From Planctomycetota bacterium (GTDB taxonomy: Bacteria > Planctomycetota > Planctomycetia > Gemmatales > Gemmataceae), in assembly GCA_016191165.1 (NCBI GenBank), contig JACPPF010000127.1:1-38839 (forward strand): a DNA stretch of 38,839 nucleotides. Direction: 5' to 3'. The number at the start of each line of letters is the position of its first letter. Position 1 is the stretch's first letter. Below are positions 23,964 to 32,806 of this stretch, one piece after another. Below the pieces are notes generated by a model that saw only the letters and a list, made by a program, of their open reading frames with translations, did not search any database and was not told the origin of the DNA. A program made the translations under genes and the position numbers.

Positions 23964-24431
23964 TCATTCATGGTTTTCCGCCTGGGACGGCGTGTCGTTC
24001 GGTCCCGATTGCGAAGGGAAAAGCCGTTCCAATTTGCCCACGGCATACAGGATGATCAGGCTGAATAACGCCGCGACGCTCGCAGCCAGAAAGTTTTGGC
24101 TGCCACACGCCGCGCCGATCGCGGACGCAAGCCAGATGGAGCTTGCCGTCGTGAGCCCCTTGATCTCCAGGGTGCCTGTAAGTTTGAGAATGGTGCCGGC
24201 GCCAATGAATCCAATTCCCGCCGCGATCCCCTGGATGATTCGACTCAGGTCGGCCGATGTTCCCCCACTGGAATCCATGCCCGTATGAACGAACAGGGCG
24301 GCTGCCATGGCAACCATCATATGCGTGCGCAGCCCGGCCCAGCGCCGGTGCAATTCGCGCTCCAGCCCGATCGCGCCCCCCAGCAGGGCCGCGCACCCCA
24401 AAACCAACAAATGGCTGCCAAGGACTTCCAC
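23964..24431 (-). CDS. MgtC/SapB-family membrane protein
   Basis: 155 residues from a GTG at 24431, 36 bp after the GlsB stop. The N-terminal domain of MgtC is present: LGGAIGLERELHRRWAGLRTH (the conserved GLERE), VAMAAALFVHTG, IIQGIAAGIGFIGAGTILK, IKGLTTASSIWLASAIGAAC. Four to five helices are predicted. The family inhibits the F1Fo ATP synthase in Salmonella and is linked to low Mg2+ and acid survival. The cytoplasmic C-terminal ACT-like domain of full MgtC is absent, as in many short SapB-type members. Likely co-transcribed with GlsB. Confidence 0.88.
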   Translation of the reverse strand: MEVLGSHLLVLGCAALLGGAIGLERELHRRWAGLRTHMMVAMAAALFVHTGMDSSGGTSADLSRIIQGIAAGIGFIGAGTILKLTGTLEIKGLTTASSIWLASAIGAACGSQNFLAASVAALFSLIILYAVGKLERLFPSQSGPNDTPSQAENHE

Positions 24432-24467
24432 GACTGGTACGCCTTGCGTTGCCCAGGAAATTGGGAA

Positions 24468-24755
24468 CTATGGAGAGTTCTGCGTCGGCGGTCGCGACAG
24501 AAGACTGATCAACGCGACAAACAACGCAGCGCCGATGATTGACCAGACGATGGGAAATTGTACCCCGCCAACTTCAAGCAGGAAAAGCTCCGGCAGCGAA
24601 AGGGCGCGAGCCAACCAAACCCCGATCAATGCACCGATGAAACCGAGCGCGATCGAGAGTAAACATCCGCCACGCGAATATCCACTGATCGCCATGCCGA
24701 GCGAGCCGCAAATCGCGGCGACAACTAGCAGGATGATGAATTCAAGGATTGTCAT
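24468..24755 (-). CDS. GlsB/YeaQ/YmgE-family membrane protein
   Basis: 95 residues from MTILEFIILL (24755; GGAGG upstream). The frame is open 19 codons further without a ribosome site. Helices: ILEFIILLVVAAICGSLGMA, LLSIALGFIGALIGVWLARA and IVWSIIGAALFVALISLL. The GMAISGYSRGGCLLSIALG stretch matches the 'transglycosylase-associated' family (PF04226), small membrane proteins of stress regulons. The middle portion LSLPELFLLEVGGVQFPI is the usual extracytoplasmic insert. A sigma-54-like promoter lies 54 bp upstream. Confidence 0.88.
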   Translation of the reverse strand: MTILEFIILLVVAAICGSLGMAISGYSRGGCLLSIALGFIGALIGVWLARALSLPELFLLEVGGVQFPIVWSIIGAALFVALISLLSRPPTQNSP

Positions 24756-24808
24756 GGCGCCTCCAAAAAAATCGACGTCGAGACCCGGTTGCAATCGTTG
24801 GATAGAAC

Positions 24809-24823
24809 GCAAAATTCATGCCG
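24809..24823 (-). promoter_or_regulatory. Putative sigma-54 promoter of the GlsB-MgtC unit
   Basis: Minus strand: CGGCAT-GAATT-TTGC. Exact GG-N10-GC spacing, perfect -12 half with the preceding T run, two mismatches in the -24 half; 54 bp before the ATG at 24755. Confidence 0.55.
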
Positions 24824-24932
24824 CTCTCCCGACTCGGATGATCCATTCCGTTTGGCATCCTTTTTTCTACCTTGAAACACCGCGGGGCAAGCACAACCCC
24901 AGGCCTTACTGAACGCTCATGGAGGTCGAGTC

Positions 24933-26924
24933 ATGAATGTGGTTGCGGCAATATTGTGGCTTCTTGTCGCCATTCCGGGTCTCTCAGTAAATTCTCTGAT
25001 TCATGAGCAGACGTTGCCGAAAATGGAGCAGCACGAAGACGCGAACAAAAATGTGAAACCAACTGACCAACAGCGCGCCCCAAAAAAAGAGCGGGTCTCC
25101 GAGGCGGATCAGATTATTCGCCTGCAAAAATACCTGGATATCGATTCCAAGACTCTGGAAAAAACGAGGAACGAACTCAGCAATCCTAAAAGTGAATACC
25201 GGCTGGCTGAGGAGGCGTTCAAGAAACTGGATCTGATTTTGGACCATAAGCGTACCGAGTTGAAAAAGGTCAAATCCACGGGTGCCAAGGCTGCCGCTGC
25301 CAAGCTGGAAGGTGAAATAAGTGCACTGGAACAGCAGCGTTCCCTGGCGCGGGATCGTTTTGAGGTTGCCCTCAAGGAACGCAAGATTCTCCAGGAGCGG
25401 GCCGCACTCCTGACTGTGAAGACCGAAAAAATTCGGCGCGCCATTGCCCTGTTGCAGGGGGCGCCACCCCCTGGGACAAAGGAGGCGCCTGCGACACCGG
25501 ACAGGCGCTCCCCCCCTCAGGCCGCCCCCAGCGTTGAAAATCCCGCGCCCAAGGCGCCGCCGCTGCAGCCCACCCCTCCAGGTGCGCCAGTCAGCATGGA
25601 ATTACTCAAGGCGCAAAAAGAAGCGGCATCCAAGGACGCGGCCGCCAAAAACGCCAAGGACAAGTTGAAGGCCATCGATGACCGCATCATTTTTCTCAAC
25701 AAGAACGTCGACCTCGACAAGCGAATCCTGGAAATCCTTCATGAAAAGGCCGAGAGCGCCGCCGCTATCCGCGCGAACCTGCAAAAGGAATTGGCCAAAA
25801 AACGCGCCGCCAAGATCGCCGAGGACGAATTGACAGGCCTTGTGGCGAAGCTTGCGGAGGCCGAAAAACTCGTCGCCGCCACGGCCACCGACATTCGCGA
25901 AACAGGGGATCGATTGGCAAACCTCCAAACCGGCCTGAAGAAGCTCGCGGCCGACAAACTCGTCGCGCAGGAGCAAGTTGACCGCACCGGAAAAGAAGCG
26001 GTCCATGCCGAGGATCGGGTCAAGTTCCTTCAATCGCCCCTGGCCCCTCACAACCTGATCGCCTGGTCATGGGCGCACGTACCGGCAATTGGTATCGTGC
26101 TCATCGCCATGTTGTTATTGCATTGGATGGTGCGCCTGGCCAGTCAGCGCATCGTGCAGTGGGTGTCACGGTACCAGTTTCGCGGCAATCAACGAGATCG
26201 CGAGAATCGCGCCGATACCCTCGTTGGAGTTTTTCGCAACACGGCGTCGTTCCTCATCATCGTTGGCGGAACCTTGATGATTTTGCAGGCGTTGGGGATT
26301 CCAATTCTGCCCTTGCTCGGCGGGGCGGCTGCCGGTGGGTTGGCAGTGGCTTTTGGCGCCCAAAGTCTCATCAAGGATTATCTCTCCGGGTTCATGCTCC
26401 TGCTCGAGGATCAGTACGGGATCAACGATGTCGTGAAAATCGCCGGCATCACGGGGCAGGTCGAGAATATCACCCTGCGCATGACGGTGCTTCGCGATAA
26501 CGAAGGCACCGTCCATTTTGTTCCTCACAACACGATCGTCACCGTCAGCAACATGACGCACCGGTGGGCGCGCGCCTTCCTCGAAATTCGTGTCGCCTAC
26601 CATGAGGACGTGGACCACGTAATGCTGGTCCTGGAGGAGATTTGCAGGGAACTTCGCGCTGACCCCGCCTTTGGCCCGTTCATCCTGGACGATCCGGAAA
26701 TGCTCGGCGTCGATCAACTCACCGAGAACGGCATCACCATTCAGTTTCTACTGCGGACCAGTCCCCTCAAGCAATGGCCCGTCAAACGCGAACTGCTGCG
26801 CCGCATCAAGGCGCGATTCGGCGAACTTGGGATCGAATTACCTCATAAGGAATTCACCTATACCCAACCCTCGCCTAACGGCATCGCGCCCGCCGATGGC
26901 CGCGCCGACGCACCTGCGCACTAA
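24933..26924 (+). CDS. MscS-type mechanosensitive channel with a coiled-coil N-terminus
   Basis: 663 residues, GGAGG upstream. A hydrophobic start (about 1-18, probably a signal) is followed by Lys/Glu-rich coiled coil (55-175), a Pro-rich spacer (176-225) and a second coiled coil (226-365). Membrane helices lie near 378-400 and 435-465. The pore helix is AAAGGLAVAFGAQSLIKDYL (about 463-482), then GFMLLLEDQYGINDVVKIAG and the beta domain (TVLRDNEGTVHFVPHN), then the alpha-beta vestibule. Small MscS is about 290 residues, so here an extra periplasmic coiled-coil module is fused, as in larger MscK-like relatives. It relieves hypo-osmotic shock. Confidence 0.9.
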   Translation: MNVVAAILWLLVAIPGLSVNSLIHEQTLPKMEQHEDANKNVKPTDQQRAPKKERVSEADQIIRLQKYLDIDSKTLEKTRNELSNPKSEYRLAEEAFKKLDLILDHKRTELKKVKSTGAKAAAAKLEGEISALEQQRSLARDRFEVALKERKILQERAALLTVKTEKIRRAIALLQGAPPPGTKEAPATPDRRSPPQAAPSVENPAPKAPPLQPTPPGAPVSMELLKAQKEAASKDAAAKNAKDKLKAIDDRIIFLNKNVDLDKRILEILHEKAESAAAIRANLQKELAKKRAAKIAEDELTGLVAKLAEAEKLVAATATDIRETGDRLANLQTGLKKLAADKLVAQEQVDRTGKEAVHAEDRVKFLQSPLAPHNLIAWSWAHVPAIGIVLIAMLLLHWMVRLASQRIVQWVSRYQFRGNQRDRENRADTLVGVFRNTASFLIIVGGTLMILQALGIPILPLLGGAAAGGLAVAFGAQSLIKDYLSGFMLLLEDQYGINDVVKIAGITGQVENITLRMTVLRDNEGTVHFVPHNTIVTVSNMTHRWARAFLEIRVAYHEDVDHVMLVLEEICRELRADPAFGPFILDDPEMLGVDQLTENGITIQFLLRTSPLKQWPVKRELLRRIKARFGELGIELPHKEFTYTQPSPNGIAPADGRADAPAH

Positions 26925-26996
26925 TCTTCGCTCAGATGGGAAGCCGTATTCCAAATCGCGCCAATCATCTCGCCTATTTTTGAGAAAGGACGGCTT

Positions 26997-27011
26997 TGGA
27001 ACGGACTTTGC
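26997..27011 (+). promoter_or_regulatory. Putative sigma-54 promoter of the Tyr-rich secreted peptide
   Basis: TGGAAC-GGACT-TTGC: exact GG-N10-GC spacing, perfect -12 half, one mismatch in the -24 half; 66 bp before the ATG at 27077. Confidence 0.6.
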
Positions 27012-27076
27012 ACAACGGGAAAGTCGGATCGCCGTGACGAATCCAGCCCAGGATGCCCACATGAAGGAGGTGCTCG

Positions 27077-27301
27077 ATGCGTATTTTCTTCTTTTCGCTT
27101 GCCCTGGCAGTCTTGCTAACCGGCACGGTTGCCGCGTCGTGGGCCGATGCCCAGTGGCGCCGCGGACGGGTGTACTATTACCCGTATCCGGCACGGACCT
27201 ACTACTACTCGCCTCCCCGAGTGTACTTTTCCTACACGCCGGGCTACTACCATGGCGGGTACTACTATGCCCGTCCCTACCGAGCGTGGCGCTGGCGCTA
27301 A
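27077..27301 (+). CDS. Tyr-rich secreted peptide
   Basis: 74 residues with AAGGAGGTG upstream. MRIFFFSLALAVLLTGTVAASWADAQ is a signal peptide. The mature part (WRRGRVYYYPYPARTYYYSP and onward to YRAWRWR) is about one-third tyrosine, with Arg and Pro, and no Cys. It resembles in composition the Gly/Tyr part of the TIGR03000 protein at 6646. A secreted matrix or envelope peptide is plausible; no family is recognised. It has its own sigma-54-like promoter after the MscS gene. Confidence 0.75.
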   Translation: MRIFFFSLALAVLLTGTVAASWADAQWRRGRVYYYPYPARTYYYSPPRVYFSYTPGYYHGGYYYARPYRAWRWR

Positions 27302-27541
27302 CGCTATCGCCCGGTAACTGGTCACCAGAGCATCGAGGGCGGTTAACGGTTTCCGCTCTCGCGGATTTTTTCTTCGTGTCCATACGATCTGCCCTTTCCC
27401 AGAACTTCGTAACTCAAACCGCACCCTTGGCCACGCGTTTCCCTAGGCTGTGGATTTTTCGGGCGATATTGCCGAGGGGTTGCACTTTCCGAGAAAATCT
27501 AGTCATGCCCATCGGTTGAACCATGCAGGCTGGAAGTAAAA
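27302..27541. other. Gene-free stretch before IS remnants
   Basis: I see no supported gene, promoter or repeat here. Confidence 0.35.
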
Positions 27542-27912
27542 TGGCTCTCCTGGCACGATAGCGGTGCTTAACAAACGCGTCGTCCCAGGGAGAGCCAAGG
27601 ATGGCTGCGTGGGAATTGCCTGCCGATTTGTCGTCGTGGATTGTGCAGATGGCTTTTGTGCTGGTTCGCCGAACCCAGGATCGCTTGTTGTCGCTGGTGG
27701 TTTGCGCCCTGGCAGACCGACGATTTCGTGTTGTACAACAAGTAGGTCAAGAAGACGTACAAAACGTTCCTGGCGACGTATGAACCCGTGGGCGGCAAGA
27801 ACCGCGTGGTGCTGGTGAAAGAGAAGCACGGCTGGTTCGCCTGCTTTTGCACGAAGGCCGACGCGAGCGTTCAGGAAACCTTGGAAGCGGTGGCGGACCG
27901 GGCAGCCGTGGT
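27542..27912 (+). mobile_element. Remnant of a DDE transposase gene, internally deleted
   Basis: A 12-13 bp inverted repeat (27542-27553 with 27585-27597) precedes an ATG at 27601 that opens MAAWELPADLSSWIVQMAFV and RRTQDRLLSLVVCALADRR. This is followed, in another frame, by DDFVLYNK, a TAG stop, VKKTYKTFLATYEPVGG and VVLVKEKHGWFACFCTKADA, ending at DRAAV. The second part is typical of IS4/IS701-like transposases common in planctomycetes. The middle of the gene is missing, there is an in-frame stop, and the sequence ends abruptly at about 27910 where ISAzo13 sequence begins. It is a dead fragment. Confidence 0.65.
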
Positions 27913-28376
27913 TCGCTTGCAAGCCATAGCCCTCTTGGTACAACAGCGACGCCGCCGTGCGATCGCATACGCCGTGACCTTGGCGGCTCAGTTCTTCCGC
28001 CAACTTGCGGGTACTCTTGCAGGTCCAGAGCAAAGGCGACTCCGGATCGCCACGTGTCAAAGCCTCTGCCAAACTTTCCAACACCGACAACAACTGTGGG
28101 TCCAAACTAGTGAGCGGCTTGCGACCAGCGCCCACATTTCGCAACCGAGGACTAACAGGTTCCTCAGAATGTTGTTGTCGAAATTCCAATTCGCGCGGGC
28201 CGGAGTAGACCGTATCCCGAGCCATGCCGGTCCCCTTTGGAAACGCAGGCCACGCCGCCGTATCCCAATTCTTGGACTTCGGTAGGGACCCATTGGCGTC
28301 GGGAGCGTTCGTCCAAGCCGGCGTCCAAAGATTGAAACTTGCGTCGAATCCGGTCGACAACAGCTGCATCGTGCAT
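27911..28376 (-). pseudogene. ISAzo13-family (Rhodopirellula) transposase, N-terminal remnant
   Basis: Starting at an ATG at 28376, the minus strand reads MHDAAVVDRIRRKFQSLDAG, LDERSRRQWVPTEVQELGYG. After a one-base frame change near 28240 it continues GTGMARDTVYSGPRELEF, NVGAGRKPLTSLDPQLL, TRGDPESPLLWTCKSTRKLA and SLLYQEGYGLQAN. The R-R-x-GAGRKP and GDPxSPLxWTCKST motifs are those of the ISAzo13 family (PF07592). The sequence stops at QAN exactly where the plus-strand IS remnant ends, so the catalytic DDE part is gone. The long open frame continuing to 27503 past that point is chance. Confidence 0.8.
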
Positions 28377-28638
28377 CCTGCTCAAATCGCAGATTGTCCT
28401 CATGCGGCCAAGATCAAATTGTCGTTTTTTTTCGCAGTCCCTAAACGGCAAATGCGTCCAAATTCAGTCGGAACGCCCTGACCTGGCTTGAAATCTGACC
28501 TGACAGCACATGCTTCGCGTGCAGGTGTCTTACGTCTTGATACTTTCTTAGCGCGCAACTCGGCAGTCTTAACCCCTTTTTGATGCAACCGTCGGTACGA
28601 TTTGAACGGGCAATCACGGAGCGCGCGAGGGTTTATCG
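28377..28638. other. Upstream region of the kdp operon
   Basis: No gene. The left part is probably the end of the ISAzo13 remnant. Near 28534-28575 there is TTGATA and TCTTAA, but 24 nt apart, so no sigma-70 promoter is convincing. The operon promoter and a KdpE site are expected here, but I cannot place them. Confidence 0.35.
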
Positions 28639-28737
28639 ATGTTGGACGGACTTTTCCTGGCTCTAATCGCGGGCTTCGGCTTGGCATCCTGGGCGTTGAT
28701 CGCCTTGTGCGGTCGGCTCATGGGAGACAACCAATGA
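28639..28737 (+). CDS. Tiny membrane peptide preceding kdpF
   Basis: 32 residues: MLDGLFLALIAGFGLASWAL, IALCGRLMGDNQ. One hydrophobic helix, then a polar end. GAGGG lies 8 nt upstream. Its stop overlaps the kdpF start (ATGA 28734-28737), and kdpF overlaps kdpA in the same way, so translation of all three is coupled. Similar 30-45 residue single-helix ORFs ahead of kdpF are seen in other bacteria and are often left unannotated or labelled as potassium-transport related. The role is unknown; a KdpF-like stabiliser is a reasonable guess. Confidence 0.7.
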   Translation: MLDGLFLALIAGFGLASWALIALCGRLMGDNQ

Positions 28738-28826
28738 GCGGAATCGAACTCGTCGGACTTGTCGTCGCCGTTGGCCTCATGGCGTACTTGATGGTCGCAT
28801 TCCTGAAGCCGGAGTGGTTCGCATGA
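28734..28826 (+). CDS. kdpF: KdpF, small subunit of the Kdp potassium pump
   Basis: 30 residues: [30 protein letters not shown]. One transmembrane helix ending in LxPExF is the KdpF signature. It is a non-essential peptide that stabilises the KdpABC complex in the membrane. GGGAG lies 6 nt upstream. It overlaps the preceding tiny ORF and kdpA by 4 bp each (ATGA). Its length is normal. Confidence 0.92.
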   Translation: MSGIELVGLVVAVGLMAYLMVAFLKPEWFA

Positions 28827-30697
28827 ACCCGAATGCGTGGATTCAGCTGGCGATCTATCTCATCGTTCTGGTTGCTTTGGTCAAGCCGCTAGGCTGGTAC
28901 ATGGCTCGTGTCTATCAGGGTCAACCGTGCGGCCTCGATCGAGTTCTCGGCTGGCTGGAGCCCGGCATTTATCGATTGGCCGGGATCGATCAGCAATCGG
29001 AAATGGGCTGGAAAACCTATGCGTTTGTGGTGTTGCTATTCAACGCCATTGGCCTGCTGGCGGTTTATGCTCTCCAACGACTGCAAGGGTTGTTGCCGTT
29101 CAATCCGCAGGATTTGGACGCCGTGCCGCCCGACCTTGCGTTCAACACCGCCGTCAGCTTTGCGAGCAATACCAATTGGCAGAACTACAGCGGTGAAACG
29201 ACGCTCAGCTACTTGACCCAGATGGTGGGCCTTGGCGTGCAGAACTTTGTCTCGGCCGCAACCGGCATGGCAGTGCTGGTGGCGCTCATCCGCGGTTTGA
29301 CGCGCCATTCCCCCTCACCCCCAACCCCTCTCCCTCAAGGGGCGAGGGGAGACTCGGCGACGATCGGCAACTTCTGGGTCGATCTCGTGCGTTCGAATCT
29401 TTACATCTTGCTGCCCCTCTCATTCGTCCTCGCGTTGCTTTTGGTCTCCCAAGGCGTGGTGCAGAACTTTCAGTCTTACCAACAAATCGATCTCGTGCAG
29501 ACCGCGCTGGACGCGGACAAGAAGCCGGTGACGACGCAGACCTTGCCGATGGGGCCGGCGGCGTCGCAGATCGCGATCAAGCAGCTTGGCACCAATGGCG
29601 GCGGGTTCTTCAACGTGAATGGCGCCCATCCTTATGAAAATGCAACCCCGCTGTCGAACTTCCTGGAACTGCTCGCGATCCTGCTGATTCCGGCGGCCCT
29701 TTGTTACACGTTCGGCGTCATGGTTGGCGACACGCGCCAGGGCTGGGCCGTTCTTGCAGCCATGATGGTCGTCTTTGTACCGCTGACCATCGGTTGTATC
29801 GCTGCGGAACAGGCGGGCAATCCGGCCATCGATCGCGAAGTTCGTTTTCCGTTAGCCGGACGCGCAAGCGACGGCTCGCAGCTTCCGTCGCTTGCGCGTC
29901 CGGCTAACGAGGACGAAGACAGCGGCGGCAACATGGAAGGCAAAGAGGTTCGCTTCGGTATCGCCAGTTCCGCACTGTGGGCCTGCGCGACGACGGCGGC
30001 CTCCAATGGCAGCGTCAATTCGATGCACGATTCCTATACACCGCTGGGCGGCTTGATTCCGATGTGGCTCATGCAGCTTGGCGAGGTCATCTTCGGCGGT
30101 GTCGGCAGCGGACTGTACGGCATGTTGATGTTCGTCATCGTCGCCGTCTTCGTCGCCGGGCTGATGGTCGGACGCACGCCGGAGTACCTTGGCAAGAAGA
30201 TCGAAGCATTCGAGATGAAGATGGCGTCGCTGGTCATCCTCATTCCGCCGCTCGTAGTACTCGTCGGGACAGCGATTGCCGTGCTCGGTCCGGGATTGGA
30301 ATACACGGACAAAGGAGAAATGAAGAACCCGCCGAACCCCGGCGCCCACGGTTTTTCGGAAGTCCTCTACGCTTTCTCATCGGCCGGCAACAACAATGGC
30401 AGCGCGTTCGCGGGCCTGAATGGGAACAACCTGTTCTACAATACGGCGCTCGGCATCGCGATGCTCATTTCCCGTTACTGGCTCATCATCCCGACGCTGG
30501 CCATCGCCGGTTCGTTGGCTCGCAAGAAATACACGCCGTCGGGCGCCGGCACGCTGCCGACGCATACGCCGCTTTTCGTCGTGCTGATCGCCGGAACCGT
30601 GCTGCTGGTCGGTGCCTTGACGTTCGTTCCCGCCCTCGCGCTCGGACCGGTGGCGGAGCATCTGCAAATGACGGCAGGGAACGGAGCCCAACCATGA
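28823..30697 (+). CDS. kdpA: KdpA, potassium-binding channel subunit, with two in-frame palindrome insertions
   Basis: 624 residues from [10 protein letters not shown], about 50 more than usual. Selectivity-filter-type signatures are kept: [55 protein letters not shown] and [18 protein letters not shown]. The channel-forming SKT-like subunit binds K+ and passes it with KdpB driving transport. Two segments are foreign: residues about 162-177 ([15 protein letters not shown]), translated from a C-rich/G-rich palindrome, and residues 343-363, translated from a perfect hairpin at 29850-29909. Both fall in loops between conserved blocks and keep the frame, so the protein is probably functional. Overlaps kdpF and kdpB by 4 bp. 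Confidence 0.95.
   Translation: MNPNAWIQLAIYLIVLVALVKPLGWYMARVYQGQPCGLDRVLGWLEPGIYRLAGIDQQSEMGWKTYAFVVLLFNAIGLLAVYALQRLQGLLPFNPQDLDAVPPDLAFNTAVSFASNTNWQNYSGETTLSYLTQMVGLGVQNFVSAATGMAVLVALIRGLTRHSPSPPTPLPQGARGDSATIGNFWVDLVRSNLYILLPLSFVLALLLVSQGVVQNFQSYQQIDLVQTALDADKKPVTTQTLPMGPAASQIAIKQLGTNGGGFFNVNGAHPYENATPLSNFLELLAILLIPAALCYTFGVMVGDTRQGWAVLAAMMVVFVPLTIGCIAAEQAGNPAIDREVRFPLAGRASDGSQLPSLARPANEDEDSGGNMEGKEVRFGIASSALWACATTAASNGSVNSMHDSYTPLGGLIPMWLMQLGEVIFGGVGSGLYGMLMFVIVAVFVAGLMVGRTPEYLGKKIEAFEMKMASLVILIPPLVVLVGTAIAVLGPGLEYTDKGEMKNPPNPGAHGFSEVLYAFSSAGNNNGSAFAGLNGNNLFYNTALGIAMLISRYWLIIPTLAIAGSLARKKYTPSGAGTLPTHTPLFVVLIAGTVLLVGALTFVPALALGPVAEHLQMTAGNGAQP
29308..29352. repeat. REP-like palindrome inside kdpA (first insertion)
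   Basis: A C-rich run (TCCCCCTCACCCCCAACCCC) followed by TCTCCCTCAAGGGGCGAGGGG forms nested imperfect stems. It is translated as [14 protein letters not shown] between ALIRGLTRH and IGNFWVDL, which in typical KdpA lie close together. Related arms occur at 15786 and 1868 in non-coding DNA. Confidence 0.75.
29850..29909. repeat. Perfect 25-bp-arm hairpin inside kdpA (second insertion)
   Basis: Bases 29850-29874 are exactly complementary to 29885-29909, with a 10-nt loop. The element is translated as part of a loop ([20 protein letters not shown]) between AGNPAIDRE and [10 protein letters not shown], blocks that are normally only a few residues apart. Its GCGCAAGCG core resembles the palindrome at 15840-15886. 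Confidence 0.9.
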
Positions 30698-32766
30698 GTT
30701 CGACAACCAAAGCGCGCCCATTATTCGATCCGCCGATTGTCCGGCGTGCCGTCGTCGATGCTTTCAAGAAGCTCGATCCGCGGCGTCAGGTTCGCAATCC
30801 GGTGATGTTTACGGTTTACATCGGCAGCATCCTTACGACCGGGCTCTGGATTCACTCGATCATCGAGCAGACCGGCGAAGCGTTCTTCATCATCAACATC
30901 ACCGCGTGGCTATGGTTCACGGTTCTGTTCGCGAACTTTGCCGAGGCGATGGCCGAGGGCCGCGGCAAGGCCCAGGCGGATTCGCTCCGGCAGACCAAAC
31001 GCGACGTGGTCGCCAAAAGGGTGGACGAGCCGCATCACGGCGCTCGTTTTGCGCTCGTGGCTGCATCGGCTCTGCGCAAAGACGACGTCATTGAGGTAGG
31101 AGCTGGAGAGTTGATTCCCGGCGATGGGGAAATCGTCGAAGGCGTCGCCTCCGTGGACGAAAGCGCGATTACGGGCGAAAGCGCTCCGGTCATTCGCGAG
31201 AGCGGCGGCGACCGCAGCAGTGTCACCGGAGGGACGCGCGTTCTCTCCGATTGGCTCGTCATCTGCATCACCGCCAATCCTGGCGAAACGTTCCTGGATC
31301 GCATGATCTCTTTGGTCGAAGGCGCCAAGCGGCAGAAGACGCCCAACGAGATTGCGCTCGACATTCTGCTCGGCGCAATGACGATCATCTTTCTGATCGC
31401 TTGCGCCACGCTCTTGCCGTTCTCGAAATACAGCGTTGCTGCCGCCGGGCAAGGAACGCCCATCACGATCACCGTTTTGGTGGCGCTACTGGTTTGCTTG
31501 ATTCCGACGACAATCGGCGGCCTGCTTTCAGCGATCGGCATTGCAGGCATGGATCGCATGATCCAGGCGAACGTCATCGCCATGTCAGGCCGGGCCGTCG
31601 AAGCGGCGGGCGACGTGGATGTGTTGCTCCTGGACAAGACGGGCACAATCACGCTCGGCAATCGCCAGGCCGTGGAGTTGATTCCCGCGCCCGGCGTCCA
31701 AATTAGCGTGCTTGCCGACGCCGCGCAGCTCGCTTCGCTAGCCGACGGGACACCGGAAGGCCGCAGCATCGTCGTCCTGGCGAAAGAGAAGTACGGCTTG
31801 CGCGGCCGCAACGTGCAAGAGCTGCACGCAACGTTCATCCAATTCTCGGCGCAGACGCGCATCAGCGGCGTCGATATGGACAGCCGTCTGGTCCGCAAGG
31901 GCGCGGCCGACGCTATTGAAGCGTTCATCCAGGAGCGTGGCGGAACCGTTCCGGCAGAATTGAAACGCCGGGTCGATGACATCGCGAAGCGTGGCGGCAC
32001 ACCGCTCGTGGTCGCGGAAGGTCCGCGTGCACTCGGCGTGATCTATCTGAAAGACATCGTGAAAGGTGGCATCAAGGAGCGCTTCGCCGAGTTGCGCCGC
32101 ATGGGCGTCAAGACGGTGATGATCACCGGCGACAATCCGCTCACGGCGGCAGCCATCGCCGCCGAAGCCGGCGTGGACGATTTCCTTGCTCAGGCGACGC
32201 CGGAAGCGAAGCTCAAGGTGATCCGCGAACATCAAGCCGGTGGCCAACTGGTCGCGATGACCGGCGACGGTACGAACGATGCGCCGGCGCTTGCCCAGGC
32301 CGACGTTGCCGTTGCGATGAACTCCGGCACGCAGGCAGCCAAGGAAGCCGGCAACATGGTCGATCTCGACTCCAATCCGACCAAGCTCATCGAGATCGTC
32401 GAAATCGGCAAGCAACTCCTGATGACGCGTGGCTCGCTGACAACGTTCAGCCTGGCCAACGATGTCGCCAAGTACTTCGCCATCATCCCCGCCGCTTTTG
32501 CGGCCACTTATCCCGTGCTCGACAAGCTCAACATCATGGATCTTGGACACGGGACGGCCATCCTCTCGGCGGTGATCTTCAATGCCCTCATCATCGTCGC
32601 GCTGATCCCGTTGGCGCTGCGCGGCGTGAAATACCGTCCGGTTGGGGCGGCCACACTGTTGCGCGACAACTTGTTGATTTATGGTCTGGGCGGTTTGGTC
32701 GTGCCGTTCATCGGCATCAAGCTGATCGACCTGATCTTGGCCGCTTGCGGCTTAGCGTTTGCATGA
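30694..32766 (+). CDS. kdpB: KdpB, P-type ATPase subunit
   Basis: 690 residues from [14 protein letters not shown]; the frame is open far upstream inside kdpA, but the 4-bp ATGA overlap (30694-30697) fixes this start. Phosphorylated Asp is D314 in [13 protein letters not shown]. Also seen: the actuator motif [28 protein letters not shown], and the hinge [20 protein letters not shown]. The size is normal. KdpB hydrolyses ATP and moves K+ handed over by KdpA. The start of the unit is translationally coupled, while kdpC follows after 40 bp with its own ribosome site. Confidence 0.97.
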   Translation: MSSTTKARPLFDPPIVRRAVVDAFKKLDPRRQVRNPVMFTVYIGSILTTGLWIHSIIEQTGEAFFIINITAWLWFTVLFANFAEAMAEGRGKAQADSLRQTKRDVVAKRVDEPHHGARFALVAASALRKDDVIEVGAGELIPGDGEIVEGVASVDESAITGESAPVIRESGGDRSSVTGGTRVLSDWLVICITANPGETFLDRMISLVEGAKRQKTPNEIALDILLGAMTIIFLIACATLLPFSKYSVAAAGQGTPITITVLVALLVCLIPTTIGGLLSAIGIAGMDRMIQANVIAMSGRAVEAAGDVDVLLLDKTGTITLGNRQAVELIPAPGVQISVLADAAQLASLADGTPEGRSIVVLAKEKYGLRGRNVQELHATFIQFSAQTRISGVDMDSRLVRKGAADAIEAFIQERGGTVPAELKRRVDDIAKRGGTPLVVAEGPRALGVIYLKDIVKGGIKERFAELRRMGVKTVMITGDNPLTAAAIAAEAGVDDFLAQATPEAKLKVIREHQAGGQLVAMTGDGTNDAPALAQADVAVAMNSGTQAAKEAGNMVDLDSNPTKLIEIVEIGKQLLMTRGSLTTFSLANDVAKYFAIIPAAFAATYPVLDKLNIMDLGHGTAILSAVIFNALIIVALIPLALRGVKYRPVGAATLLRDNLLIYGLGGLVVPFIGIKLIDLILAACGLAFA

Positions 32767-32806
32767 CACCTCGCGAGCGCTGAGCCGCAAGCGGCTGGAG
32801 GAAAAC

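Noticed and set aside
24853-24867. TGGCAT-CCTTT-TTTC before the MscS gene as a sigma-54 promoter
   Set aside because: The -24 half is good, but the invariant G of the -12 GC is T. I left it out of the set of seven.
27503-28369. Intact 288-residue minus-strand protein
   Set aside because: Only the middle third resembles ISAzo13 transposase; the rest reads through the antisense of another IS fragment.
29977-30693. A 239-residue N-terminal extension of KdpB
   Set aside because: It lies entirely inside kdpA in another frame; the ATGA overlap and the normal KdpB start fix the true start at 30694.
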